Of a stretch of DNA of 8,791 nucleotides, positions 1 through 6,127 are shown piece by piece. Numbering within the stretch: position 1 is the first letter of the stretch; every line of letters begins with the position of its first letter. Source of the stretch: B25-G16 sp964549945 (GTDB lineage: Bacteria > Desulfobacterota > DSM-4660 > Desulfatiglandales > B25-G16); contig CAZJXD010000147.1 in the NCBI GenBank assembly GCA_964549945.1, positions 1-8,791 on the forward strand. The letters run 5' to 3'. Position numbers and translations under genes: made by a program. The notes beneath the pieces were generated by a model, which saw only the letters and a list, made by a program, of their open reading frames with translations, did no database searches and was not told the origin of the DNA.

Positions 1-17
1 GCCGAATGCAGAGGTCC

Positions 18-88
18 TTTTCCCTGGCCGTCGTCTCCCGGCCAGGGAAAAATCCTGTAGCCCTGTGTCCTCTGTGTCTCCGTGGTGG
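18..88. repeat. Hairpin plus periodic CTxTGxG motif, copy A
   Basis: A perfect 13-bp stem (18-30 with 39-51) encloses an 8-nt loop, tcgtctcc. The left arm begins TTTT and the right arm ends AAAA, with a GC-rich core. Ten nucleotides later, positions 61-88 hold a periodic tract built from blocks such as CCTGTGT, CCTCTGTGT and CTCCGTGG. The same arrangement recurs at 3402-3469 with different arm sequences. Its strand is unknown. It is not a standard intrinsic terminator, because no T-run follows the stem in either direction. The periodic tract resembles the CACAGAG-type short repeats scattered between genes of many environmental bacteria; that comparison is from memory. Function unknown. Confidence 0.6.
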
Positions 89-250
89 ATCATCTGCCCC
101 AGCTCGTAGGGCAGGGAGCGCGGTTTGGAAAAATGGGCATAAGCGAAAAAAAATCCTGAGCCTCTGAGAGCTCAGTGAGAGAACAATACTTCAGGAGAGA
201 TTGACCCTAGCGCTTCGCTTCAAGCTTATAAATGCTAGAAACTATCCTTT
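89..250. other. Gene-free leader with small hairpins
   Basis: No coding region is supported here. Three small inverted repeats are visible: CTGCCC/GGCAG-type arms starting near 94 around a 9-nt loop; CTGAGC at 156-161 with GCTCAG at 170-175 around an 8-nt loop; and CTAGC at 207-211 with GCTAG at 234-238 enclosing a second GCTT/AAGC pair. A loose promoter-like pair, TTGACC at 201-206 and TATAAA at 227-232, has a spacer of 20 nt, which is too long to be convincing. Confidence 0.35.
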
Positions 251-349
251 GAGTATAGAGGTGTCTTTTTTTGCTGCATGCCCTGTAACAGGGGGCCTGC
301 CGGTGCATCAAGTAGAGGGCATGAGACAAAAAAAGACACCTCCATACTC
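251..349. repeat. 99-nt long inverted repeat upstream of ybaK
   Basis: Arms 251-286 and 314-349 are complementary at 31 of 36 positions. The mismatches are 257/343, 274-276/324-326 and 285/315. The arms contain GAGTAT, GGTGTC, a run of seven T (266-272) matched by seven A (328-334), and CATGCCCT. The centre adds a small hairpin, CCCTGT-A-ACAGGG (281-293), competing with the long fold. The size and near-perfect arms suit a MITE, an insertion-sequence remnant or a structured leader. No clear target-site duplication is visible. The right arm ends 45 nt before the ybaK start, so any transcript entering from the left would carry this fold in its 5' leader. Confidence 0.75.
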
Positions 350-394
350 TCTTACATATTGAGTTTCATAAGAGGGAATAAAGGGAGATGCACC

Positions 395-877
395 ATGGCG
401 AAGGAGAGGTTTTCCACTACACAGGCGATTCGGGCATTGAGGGAGCACGGCGCCGATTTCACCTTGCGGCCCTATAAGTTTGAGGAGAAAGGCGGCACAG
501 AGGTGGCGGCGAGGGAACTTGGGCTGGACGAACACCTCGTGGTCAAGACGCTCGTCATGGAAGACGAGCTCGGCAGCCCATTTTTGGTGCTCATGCACGG
601 GGACAGGCAGGTCTCCACCAAAGCACTCGCCAGGGTTCTTGGAGTCAAGTCGGTAAGGCCCTGCGAACCTCAAGCGGCGCACAAGCACACGGGGTACTTC
701 GTGGGCGGGATCTCCCCCTTTGGCACGAGAAAGCCCCTCAGGGTTATCGTAGAGGAATCCATACTGACTCTTCCCAAGATCTACATCAATGCGGGCAGAA
801 AGGGGCTGCTTGCGGAGATGTCTCCAGGAGTCCTGGGAAAAATCCTCAATCCCACGCCTGTGAGCGTCGCAAAATGA
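395..877 (+). CDS. ybaK: Cys-tRNA(Pro) deacylase, YbaK/EbsC family
   Basis: A 160-residue protein of the YbaK/EbsC editing family, which in the cytoplasm hydrolyses Cys-tRNA(Pro) made by mistake by prolyl-tRNA synthetase. The family length is about 155-160 residues, so it looks complete. Visible family features are TEVAARELGL (35-44), the VVKTLV stretch with the expected essential lysine K51, the nucleotide-pocket segment around GDRQVSTK (69-76), and GGISPFGTRKPL (104-115). The ATG at 395 was chosen because AAGGGAG lies at 381-387, 7 nt upstream, and because conserved sequence begins there. The same frame is open back to 278, but that extension would translate through the inverted repeat at 251-349 and resembles nothing in the family. 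The gene stands alone. Its promoter is not clear; the long inverted repeat sits directly upstream. Confidence 0.93.
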   Translation: MAKERFSTTQAIRALREHGADFTLRPYKFEEKGGTEVAARELGLDEHLVVKTLVMEDELGSPFLVLMHGDRQVSTKALARVLGVKSVRPCEPQAAHKHTGYFVGGISPFGTRKPLRVIVEESILTLPKIYINAGRKGLLAEMSPGVLGKILNPTPVSVAK

Positions 878-1353
878 CAAGTATCGAGCATCTTATCACG
901 ATGGGAATCGATGGAAATACATCCTCCTCTTGAAGCAGGGGCATCTCTATCAGTTGCGGCTCTTATACCCGGCGAAGCTTCGCCTCAAACCGACGGTAAG
1001 AGGGAGCCAGCCGCTATCCATATATGTTCCAATAAAAATCCAATGCACCGAATTCCCAATGTTCCAAACTGCAAACCGTTTTCTCAGATCTGCTCGTCTT
1101 TGGGATGTTTCGAATTTTCAACACTGGAATTTTGATATTGCGCCGTTAAGGAAATGTTTTCTCCTTGCTCTATATCGAAAAGCAGTAAAAGTAGGGAAAT
1201 CGCTTGCCGGCTTATTAACAGATATTTAACGGGGTAAAGGTTTAAAGTTTCTGATTTCGAATTTAGAAATACCTATAGAATTGAGGTTCTGTTTCACTTT
1301 AAAATTTGACATAAACGATACGTCTTGGCCTATATGAATGTAGAGCGGGAGGC
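878..1353. other. Intergenic region with decayed repeats, no gene seen
   Basis: I find no supported gene. Short open frames at 911-1229 have no recognisable domain, no good ribosome binding site and unlike composition. The stretch contains a perfect 14-nt palindrome, GGCGAAGCTTCGCC (971-984). It then becomes AT-rich (about 1045-1320), with low-complexity pieces such as TTTCGAATTTT and GATTTCGAATTTAG. The 15-mer at 1221-1235 (GATATTTAACGGGGT) has a near copy in reverse orientation at 3146-3160. No hairpin with a T-run that could serve as an intrinsic terminator for either flanking gene is evident. Confidence 0.6.
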
Positions 1354-2286
1354 CTAACGGGGGGTAAGAAAGGGGATTGCCTTGGGCACAATGTCGATGA
1401 CCACGGGGAGCTGGCACGGCTGCTCCCCATCCACATCCAAAAGCACCCTCTGCTCAGAGGAGGCCTCGATCCTTTTCCCCACGAGCGTTCTCACCTTTTC
1501 GTGCTGAATGAGCTTTCCGTTATAGAGCTTGGGGAGGTTCCAGAATACCTCCGGAAGGGTGAAATCCCCGATCACGGTCACGTGAAACATGCCGTCGTCC
1601 ACTCTTGCCTCAGGGGCAACCCACATACCCCCGCCGTGATACTGTCCGTTGGCGACCACCACGTTCCAGCATACCAATGTCTGATTGAAGCCCTCGTCCA
1701 CCTTGAGGCGGATTCGTTTCTTGTCATACATCAGGATGGAGAAAAGTGTGGCCCAGATGAACGAGATAAACCCACCAAAGGCCTTGGTGGTTCTGTTCAC
1801 GCGATCATCTACCTCACCTCCGAGGCCAAAGCTGGTCACGTTATGAAAGTATCGTAGAGAGGGGTTTCCCTTGCGATCCCAATAGGTTATCCTTCCCAGG
1901 TCGATATGCCGGGCATGGGAGTCCTTGATTATGTCCAAAGCCCTTTCCGGTGCCTCGGGCAGTGGAATGGTCTTGATGAAGTCACATCCTGTACCCCGGG
2001 GGATAAAACCAAGCATGGCCTCAGGGCGAAGGGGACCATCCTCTCCCATGAAGCCGTTCACTACCTCATTGAGCGTTCCGTCTCCTCCGACACAGACCAC
2101 TACCTCGGCACCCTGTTGAAGGGCACGGCGGGTGAGGGTGGTCGCTTGCCCTGGTCCGGCGGTAATGAAGGCCTGAAACGCGCCTAACCGGTTTTTTGCC
2201 ATATCCTGAATCCTCGGCCATTCCCTCCCGATGCTGCCCATTGCCGCATTGGGATTAACGATGAACGCGAATCTTCTCCTGGCCAC
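1354..2286 (-). CDS. Diacylglycerol/lipid kinase, YegS/Rv2252/BmrU family
   Basis: A 310-residue cytoplasmic or membrane-peripheral lipid kinase of the DAGK-catalytic (DgkB/YegS) superfamily, which transfers phosphate from ATP to a lipid hydroxyl such as diacylglycerol. Motifs in order: IVNPNA (9-14); the nucleotide-binding GGDGT followed by LNEVVNG (67-78); PRGTGCDF (96-103), where the family usually has GTGND; NVTSFGLGGEV (149-159); VANGQYHGGGMW (211-222) with VAPEA; DDGMF (230-234); and the C-terminal LDVDGE (283-288), whose Glu is the presumed catalytic base. The start is the GTG at 2286. AGGAGG lies 6 nt upstream, and conserved sequence begins at once. An in-frame ATG at 2388 would need 102 nt of overlap with the upstream gene. 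The substrate cannot be told from the sequence. It is the second gene of a two-gene unit with the deacetylase. Confidence 0.9.
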   Translation of the reverse strand: MARRRFAFIVNPNAAMGSIGREWPRIQDMAKNRLGAFQAFITAGPGQATTLTRRALQQGAEVVVCVGGDGTLNEVVNGFMGEDGPLRPEAMLGFIPRGTGCDFIKTIPLPEAPERALDIIKDSHARHIDLGRITYWDRKGNPSLRYFHNVTSFGLGGEVDDRVNRTTKAFGGFISFIWATLFSILMYDKKRIRLKVDEGFNQTLVCWNVVVANGQYHGGGMWVAPEARVDDGMFHVTVIGDFTLPEVFWNLPKLYNGKLIQHEKVRTLVGKRIEASSEQRVLLDVDGEQPCQLPVVIDIVPKAIPFLTPR

Positions 2287-2288
2287 AT

Positions 2289-3035
2289 TTATCCTCCTGA
2301 TAATCCCTCGATCAAGGCCATGACGTTGTGGCCCAAAACCCGATGGTTGTACCCTCCTTCCAGTATGCCAAAGCATCCGCCCCCACACCGCGCCGCAGCC
2401 TCTCGCACCATCCGGCCGATCTCCCTATAATCCCCCGTGGTAAGTGTTCCTCCCCAATCATCCTCGTGGTTGTCAAAGCCGGCGGATATCCCGATCACGT
2501 CTGCCTCAAGGCGCGTCATTGCCTCGGCTACCTCATCCATGTAAGCATCTCTGTGATTGGCCTGTACATTATGGATCGTAACGTAATCCTTGCCCTTCAG
2601 GATGTTCACGGTACCATCACCAAAATGGAGGTCGATATCCAGCACGTAGGCACTCTTTATCTTTTTGTCTCTCCTCAGTCGCTCAAGGCTTATAGCCATG
2701 TTGTTAAAATAACAGAAGCCCCAGGAGGAGCTGGAGGAGGCATGGTGACCAGGGGGCCGTATGAGCCCAAAGGAGGGCTCGCTCAACCCGAGAGTAGCGG
2801 TTTGGATTGCCCCTCCCGCCGCCAATGCCGCAATGGGGTAAAGGCCCCCTCCTTTCACCTGGACAATATGGGCCTCAGTGTGGACGGCGGCAATATCTTC
2901 CTCCGATGCAGGCTGAGCAGCCACGAACTCCACGCTGGGCTGGATGACCTCAACTACTGCCTCCATTCGCCCGGCTGCTGAAGCCGGATCAGAGGTGTAG
3001 ACCTGATAGAAATCCTCGTGAAAAATAACCTTCAT
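2289..3035 (-). CDS. Histone deacetylase-family zinc deacetylase
   Basis: A 248-residue arginase-fold deacetylase of the HDAC/acetoin-utilization/acetylpolyamine amidohydrolase superfamily; bacterial members remove acetyl or other acyl groups from small amines or proteins. The catalytic set is complete: RPPGHHA with the His pair H97/H98, GFCYFNN (106-112), the zinc ligands D135 and H137 in DIDLHFGDGT, the third zinc ligand D188 in SAGFDNH followed by EDDWGG, and the transition-state Tyr Y229 in LEGGYN. It is shorter than the usual 300-340 residues, and the HHG(D/N)GT motif reads HFGDGT, so it is a compact subtype. GGAGGG is centred 4-9 nt before the ATG. The TAA stop lies in the spacer after the next gene's ribosome binding site, leaving 2 nt between the genes, so translation is probably coupled. 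The substrate is unknown. Confidence 0.93.
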   Translation of the reverse strand: MKVIFHEDFYQVYTSDPASAAGRMEAVVEVIQPSVEFVAAQPASEEDIAAVHTEAHIVQVKGGGLYPIAALAAGGAIQTATLGLSEPSFGLIRPPGHHASSSSSWGFCYFNNMAISLERLRRDKKIKSAYVLDIDLHFGDGTVNILKGKDYVTIHNVQANHRDAYMDEVAEAMTRLEADVIGISAGFDNHEDDWGGTLTTGDYREIGRMVREAAARCGGGCFGILEGGYNHRVLGHNVMALIEGLSGG

Positions 3036-3077
3036 ATAACCCTCCGCCTTTTACCCTTATTATTGGACTCATTACTT

Positions 3078-3105
3078 TAAATAGTTTGAATTCAAGGTAT
3101 CGCAA
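3078..3105 (-). promoter_or_regulatory. Candidate promoter for the deacetylase-kinase pair
   Basis: On the minus strand, TTGCGA (3105-3100) and TATTTA (3083-3078) are separated by 16 nt, each matching 4 of 6 sigma70 consensus bases. This would place transcription start about 35 nt before the deacetylase ATG. The spacer contains a perfect 10-nt palindrome, TTGAATTCAA (3086-3095), which could be an operator. The match is weak and unproven. Confidence 0.3.
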
Positions 3106-3401
3106 TTCAATTCTTGTACCTCACCGCCCGCTTCGCTCAAGATTCACCCTGTTAAATATCAACTTGAATCATGACATATTATCAATATCTGAAGATAATA
3201 GCTCATAATTGTTCCTGTGATATTAAACGCAATTTAACAGGGCAGGGATCGCAGAGGCAGTTGATTTTTTCATTTGCCGCTAAGAGGACGGCAAACGAAA
3301 ATACATACATCTTTGGCATTATAGGTAATGATTTTTTCAAAAGGATTATTCAGTATACCACGATTTGATAAAGGCTTGATACTTTCCCAAAGGGATGCTG
3401 T

Positions 3402-3469
3402 TTTTGCCCTTCTGGCGTCTCAGCAGAAGGGCAAAAGAGATTCACATCCTTTGCGTCCTTGGCGCCTCG
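3402..3469. repeat. Hairpin plus periodic CTxTGxG motif, copy B
   Basis: A perfect 13-bp stem (3402-3414 with 3424-3436) encloses a 9-nt loop, gcgtctcag. As in copy A (18-88), the left arm starts TTTT, the right arm ends AAAA, the loop contains CGTCTC, and a periodic tract follows at nearly the same distance (here 10 nt after the stem). That tract (3447-3469) is built from CCTTTGCGT, CCTTGGCG and CCTCG. The GC-rich arm cores of the two copies differ, yet both pair perfectly. It lies downstream of the minus-strand lipoprotein gene but, lacking a T-run, does not look like an intrinsic terminator. Confidence 0.6.
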
Positions 3470-3639
3470 AACGACCCTGAGCATTGCCGAAGGGGAGTGG
3501 GCGGTGAATGAAAGCAGTTCGGAAATTTTCTCGTCTATCTGATTGATCCCCTGGCTGAAGAGATCCAGGTTGTGGAAGAATGTTTCACGGGTTAAATCAT
3601 TAGGTAAGCGGTGTCGAAAATGTCGAGGAGTCAAGATCT

Positions 3640-4665
3640 TCAGTAGCCGGCGAATTCCGCGAACTCCATTGGCCCTAACTTCACGCTCCAGGGATCGCCG
3701 ATATGTAACAAGTCCCTTATCCTTTTTCGCTGCGCATCGGCCTCCGCTTTGCTGGCGAAGAAGCCAACCCTTAGCCTTGTCCACACCTTTCCCTTGATGG
3801 TGGCCTGGGTGAGGTATGCCGAGTATCCATTTTTAATAAGCGTGATGGTGATGGGGACAATCTTCTCATTCGTTGTGGTGGAAATCACATTGACTACCCA
3901 CCTCCTATCCGGCCTCTTCTCCAGGTTCTCCTTCACGTCATCAGGGCCGACAATCCTTAGCTTTAATCCCTTCGGCAGGGCCCTTTCCACCACATCCCCT
4001 TCTGTTTTTAGCCTGCCGAGCGCATCAATGTTGAGTCGATAGAGAATAGGCCATTTCAGCTTGTTTCCGTATACATCCCCTCTGGACGTTAAATCGTAAA
4101 GGCTCTCGCCTTTTTTCACGATATAGTATCTCCCAATTTCCTCCTCTGCCGTTTCCTTTTCCTCGGTGGTTGTTTCCGGCCCCTGAGCCACCTTTTCCTC
4201 AACCCCAGCGGGTTTTACCTCTTCGGCTTGCTTCTTTGGGATTTCCTTGATAAGGGCAGTTTTTACTCCTTCGGCTTCCTTTGCCACTGCCCCCTCTTTC
4301 TCGGGGGCTTTCTCCTGCCCGGGAGCCACCTTTTCCTCAACCCCAGCGGGTTTTACCTCTTCGGTTTCCGTTTTCGGGATTCGTTCAGCAAGGGCTGGTT
4401 TGAGTTCCTCGGCCTCCTTTTTCGGGATTTCCCCAACAGCGGCAACCTTACCCTCTTCGGCCTCCTTCGCTGAGATTTCCCCCTTCTCTTGTTCGGCGGG
4501 AATTGGAGCCTTCTGCTCTTCGGGCTCTTGGCGTTTAGCCGGCTTGACTATCTTGATCTTTTGGGGCTTTTTGGGCGGAGGTGGTGAAGGCTCTTCCTTT
4601 GAGCACCCCATGGCCCCCAGGAAAAGCATCAGAAATATGGTAAGTATGGCGGCAACTGTCTTCAT
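3640..4665 (-). CDS. Lipoprotein with LysM and SPOR domains
   Basis: A 341-residue envelope protein. An N-terminal signal peptide has a hydrophobic core (3-19) and ends in the lipobox AMGC, so Cys21 should be lipidated. A proline-rich patch (about 26-34) and a long, highly charged Glu/Lys/Pro linker follow (to about 178), with imperfect repeats. A LysM-like domain (about 179-238, starting RYYIVKKGESLYDL) and a SPOR-like domain (about 255-330, starting RWVVNVIS) suggest binding to peptidoglycan, the SPOR domain typically to septal glycan lacking stem peptides. The protein probably bridges membrane and cell wall across the periplasm. Two ATGs are adjacent (4668 and 4665). GGAGGG at 4675-4670 leaves 1 nt to the first and 4 nt to the second, as in the deacetylase gene, so the second is preferred. 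It appears monocistronic. The exact role is unknown. Confidence 0.85.
   Translation of the reverse strand: MKTVAAILTIFLMLFLGAMGCSKEEPSPPPPKKPQKIKIVKPAKRQEPEEQKAPIPAEQEKGEISAKEAEEGKVAAVGEIPKKEAEELKPALAERIPKTETEEVKPAGVEEKVAPGQEKAPEKEGAVAKEAEGVKTALIKEIPKKQAEEVKPAGVEEKVAQGPETTTEEKETAEEEIGRYYIVKKGESLYDLTSRGDVYGNKLKWPILYRLNIDALGRLKTEGDVVERALPKGLKLRIVGPDDVKENLEKRPDRRWVVNVISTTTNEKIVPITITLIKNGYSAYLTQATIKGKVWTRLRVGFFASKAEADAQRKRIRDLLHIGDPWSVKLGPMEFAEFAGY
4185..4364. repeat. Identical 42-nt direct repeats in the lipoprotein linker
   Basis: Positions 4185-4226 and 4323-4364 are identical over 42 nt. Their starts are 138 nt (46 codons) apart, so they stay in frame. They encode the repeated linker segment containing EEVKPAGVEEKVA. 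At the protein level a shorter unit, (E/R)IPKxxxEE(L/V)KPA, occurs three times. Exact identity at DNA level implies a recent duplication or ongoing homogenisation, and the linker length may vary between strains. Confidence 0.85.
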
Positions 4666-4866
4666 CATACCCTCCGGTCATTTTGCAATTTTATCGATAT
4701 AAAAACTGGGCGATACCATGAAACGCTCACCGGTTTTCACTGTGGAGAGCCCTCCCTCGTCTATTAGGGCCTGAATATGAACGCTAAACAATAGAATACT
4801 CCCTTCGTAGGGTACACGAGAATCGCCTTTTTTTAAACTGATATTTCGTGTTGAAGCAAATTTTTC

Positions 4867-4894
4867 TTGACGCCTTACTGCTCTTCACGATAAT
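4867..4894 (+). promoter_or_regulatory. Sigma70-like promoter for the HD phosphohydrolase gene
   Basis: TTGACG (4867-4872, 5 of 6 consensus bases) and GATAAT (4889-4894, 5 of 6) are separated by 16 nt. Transcription would start near 4901 and give a leader of about 95 nt before the ATG at 4995. This lies in the divergent region between the lipoprotein gene and the HD gene. Confidence 0.5.
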
Positions 4895-4994
4895 AATCCC
4901 CGCTTTCAAGGGCAAAAATATACCGGGGATGGATAGGCCCGGTTGAAGAATAGGTGTTTCCGTTTATCCTCCTCACCCAACACCAGCGTAACCC

Positions 4995-5912
4995 ATGGCA
5001 GGAAAGAGACGAAGGAGCCTCGCAGACCTCATCGACATGAGCGACCCGGAAAGCGTGCTTAAAGAGGTGCGAAACATCCTGGGCATGATGTTCCGAGAGC
5101 CCGCCTCCCAGATAATCAAGCAAGGCTTCGCCGACACCGTGCGCCTCTTCAATGGTGAGTATCCCGGCTATAGGCGGTGCAACACCCGCTACCACGACCT
5201 CAAGCACGCCACTGACACCATGCTCGCCATGGCCCGGCTCGTTCACGGTGCAATCCTCGCGGGGCACTCGATCCCGAAACCTCAGGTGACCCTGGGGATC
5301 GTGTGCGCCCTCATGCACGACACTGGCTACATCCAGAGGGAGGAGGATACCGAGGGAACGGGAGCCAAGTACAGCGGCTCTGACACGGCCCGAAGCATCG
5401 AGTTCATGAAGGCCTATTTGGCAGACAGTGGGCTCATGAGGGAGCAGTTCGCCCCCTACGCCGATATTCTCATCTGCGCGAGCCTCGAGACGAGGGCAGC
5501 TGATCTCTCCTTTCCATCAGCAGCTGTGGAGCTCCTCTGCAAGCTCCTGGGAACCGCTGACCTCATGGGCCAGATGGCGGACCGCATCTACCTCGAGAAG
5601 CTTCTAGACCTTTACAGAGAATTCCAGGAGGCGGGGGTGGCCGGCTACAAAGACGAGCTCGATTTCCTCAAGAAGACCAAGCACTTCTATGAGATGGTCG
5701 GGAAGAGGCTCAGGGGAGAATTCGATGGGGTGTGTGACTACGTACAGCACCACTTCAGGGAGCGCTGGGATATCGATAGAAATCTCTACATCGAGGCTAT
5801 AGAGTCCAACATCGTCTACCTCACCTACATCCTCGAGAACCACGAGAGGAACTACCGCAACCACCTGAGGCGGGACAGTGTGATGCGGAGATTGAAGGGG
5901 AAGCGGGAATAG
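4995..5912 (+). CDS. HD-domain phosphohydrolase, phosphodiesterase-like
   Basis: A 305-residue soluble protein with the metal-binding pattern of HD hydrolases, closest by eye to class I 3',5'-cyclic-nucleotide phosphodiesterases. RYHDLKHATD (65-74) matches the YHNxxHAxDV signature (H67, H71). LMHDTGY (106-112) supplies the HD pair H108/D109, and GTADLMGQMADR (186-197) supplies the distal metal ligand D189. The N-terminus is basic (MAGKRRR). There is no signal peptide or membrane segment and no obvious sensor domain. The C-terminal quarter is helical and charged. ATG 4995 is the first possible start, because an in-frame TAA lies at 4989-4991, but there is no clear Shine-Dalgarno sequence, so translation may be weak or leaderless-like. 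The substrate (cyclic nucleotide, (p)ppGpp, dNTP or other) cannot be decided from the sequence. Confidence 0.85.
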   Translation: MAGKRRRSLADLIDMSDPESVLKEVRNILGMMFREPASQIIKQGFADTVRLFNGEYPGYRRCNTRYHDLKHATDTMLAMARLVHGAILAGHSIPKPQVTLGIVCALMHDTGYIQREEDTEGTGAKYSGSDTARSIEFMKAYLADSGLMREQFAPYADILICASLETRAADLSFPSAAVELLCKLLGTADLMGQMADRIYLEKLLDLYREFQEAGVAGYKDELDFLKKTKHFYEMVGKRLRGEFDGVCDYVQHHFRERWDIDRNLYIEAIESNIVYLTYILENHERNYRNHLRRDSVMRRLKGKRE

Positions 5913-5967
5913 AGGGTGCCGGTCATAGACATAAAAGTTCGGGGTGGAGACGCCAAATAGAACACAA

Positions 5968-5993
5968 GAGCTTTTTATCGAGTGAAAAGGCTC
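5968..5993. repeat. Hairpin between convergent genes
   Basis: GAGCTTTTT (5968-5976) pairs with AAAAGGCTC (5985-5993) over 9 positions including one G-T, around an 8-nt loop. It lies between the convergent HD gene and the glycosylase gene, where a bidirectional terminator is expected. However, the T and A runs are inside the stem and no T-run follows, so the terminator role is doubtful. Confidence 0.35.
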
Positions 5994-6080
5994 AGCACGC
6001 GGGCCAGAGGCCCTCTATGGTAGTGAATGGAATCATTGATATAAGCGGAGAAACCGGAGGAGACATCTTTCACCACCCCT

Positions 6081-6122
6081 GTTTTCACTGGATTCGTCGA
6101 ACCAACCGGGATTTTCACGGAT
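6081..6122. repeat. Decayed TTTTCACGGAT direct repeat
   Basis: TTTTCACTGGAT (6082-6093) and TTTTCACGGAT (6112-6122) are near-identical units 30 nt apart, ending just beyond the stop of the glycosylase gene. From memory they resemble the ACGGATTTTCACGGAT-type intergenic repeats of many environmental bacteria. No function is known. Confidence 0.4.
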
Positions 6123-6127
6123 CACCC

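Larger units (their letters stand above)
3036..3639. other. Intergenic region with repeat element, no gene seen
   Basis: No convincing gene lies in this 604-nt stretch. An open frame on the minus strand (3350-3784) runs through the repeat element at 3402-3469 and into the end of the lipoprotein gene in another frame. An open frame at 3171-3368 has no recognisable domain. The left third is AT-rich. CGCTTCGCTCAAG at 3129-3141 resembles CGCTTCGCTTCAAG at 211-224. The 15-mer at 3146-3160 is the near reverse copy of 1221-1235. Just after the repeat element, 3470-3496 has a CCCTGAGC...CGAAGGGG phrase, which resembles another common class of dispersed bacterial repeat. Confidence 0.55.

Noticed and set aside
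18..51. Intrinsic transcription terminator
   Set aside because: The T-run is on the 5' arm and the A-run on the 3' arm, the wrong polarity on both strands; no T tract follows the stem. The same holds for 3402-3436.
278..394. N-terminal extension of YbaK from an ATG at 278
   Set aside because: It translates through the long inverted repeat, has no family similarity, and the ATG at 395 has a proper ribosome binding site.
308..880. Long minus-strand open frame opposite ybaK
   Set aside because: Antisense shadow of a clearly recognised gene; no domain seen in its translation.
911..1229. Two small plus-strand open frames after ybaK
   Set aside because: No domain, no ribosome binding site, low-complexity AT-rich sequence; treated as intergenic.
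1350..1360. GTTAGGC on the minus strand at the kinase 3' end, resembling an attC core
   Set aside because: It lies at the end of a coding region with no partner R'' box or fold; a chance 7-mer.
3350..3784. Minus-strand open frame of 144 codons
   Set aside because: It runs through the composite repeat and then overlaps the lipoprotein C-terminus in another frame; the peptide RGAKDAKDVN is the typical accidental translation of such repeats.
4247..4702. Plus-strand open frame opposite the lipoprotein linker
   Set aside because: Ser/Phe-rich antisense translation of the Glu/Lys/Pro linker; a shadow.
4875..5318. Minus-strand open frame opposite the HD gene start
   Set aside because: Antisense to a recognised catalytic domain, with no domain of its own.
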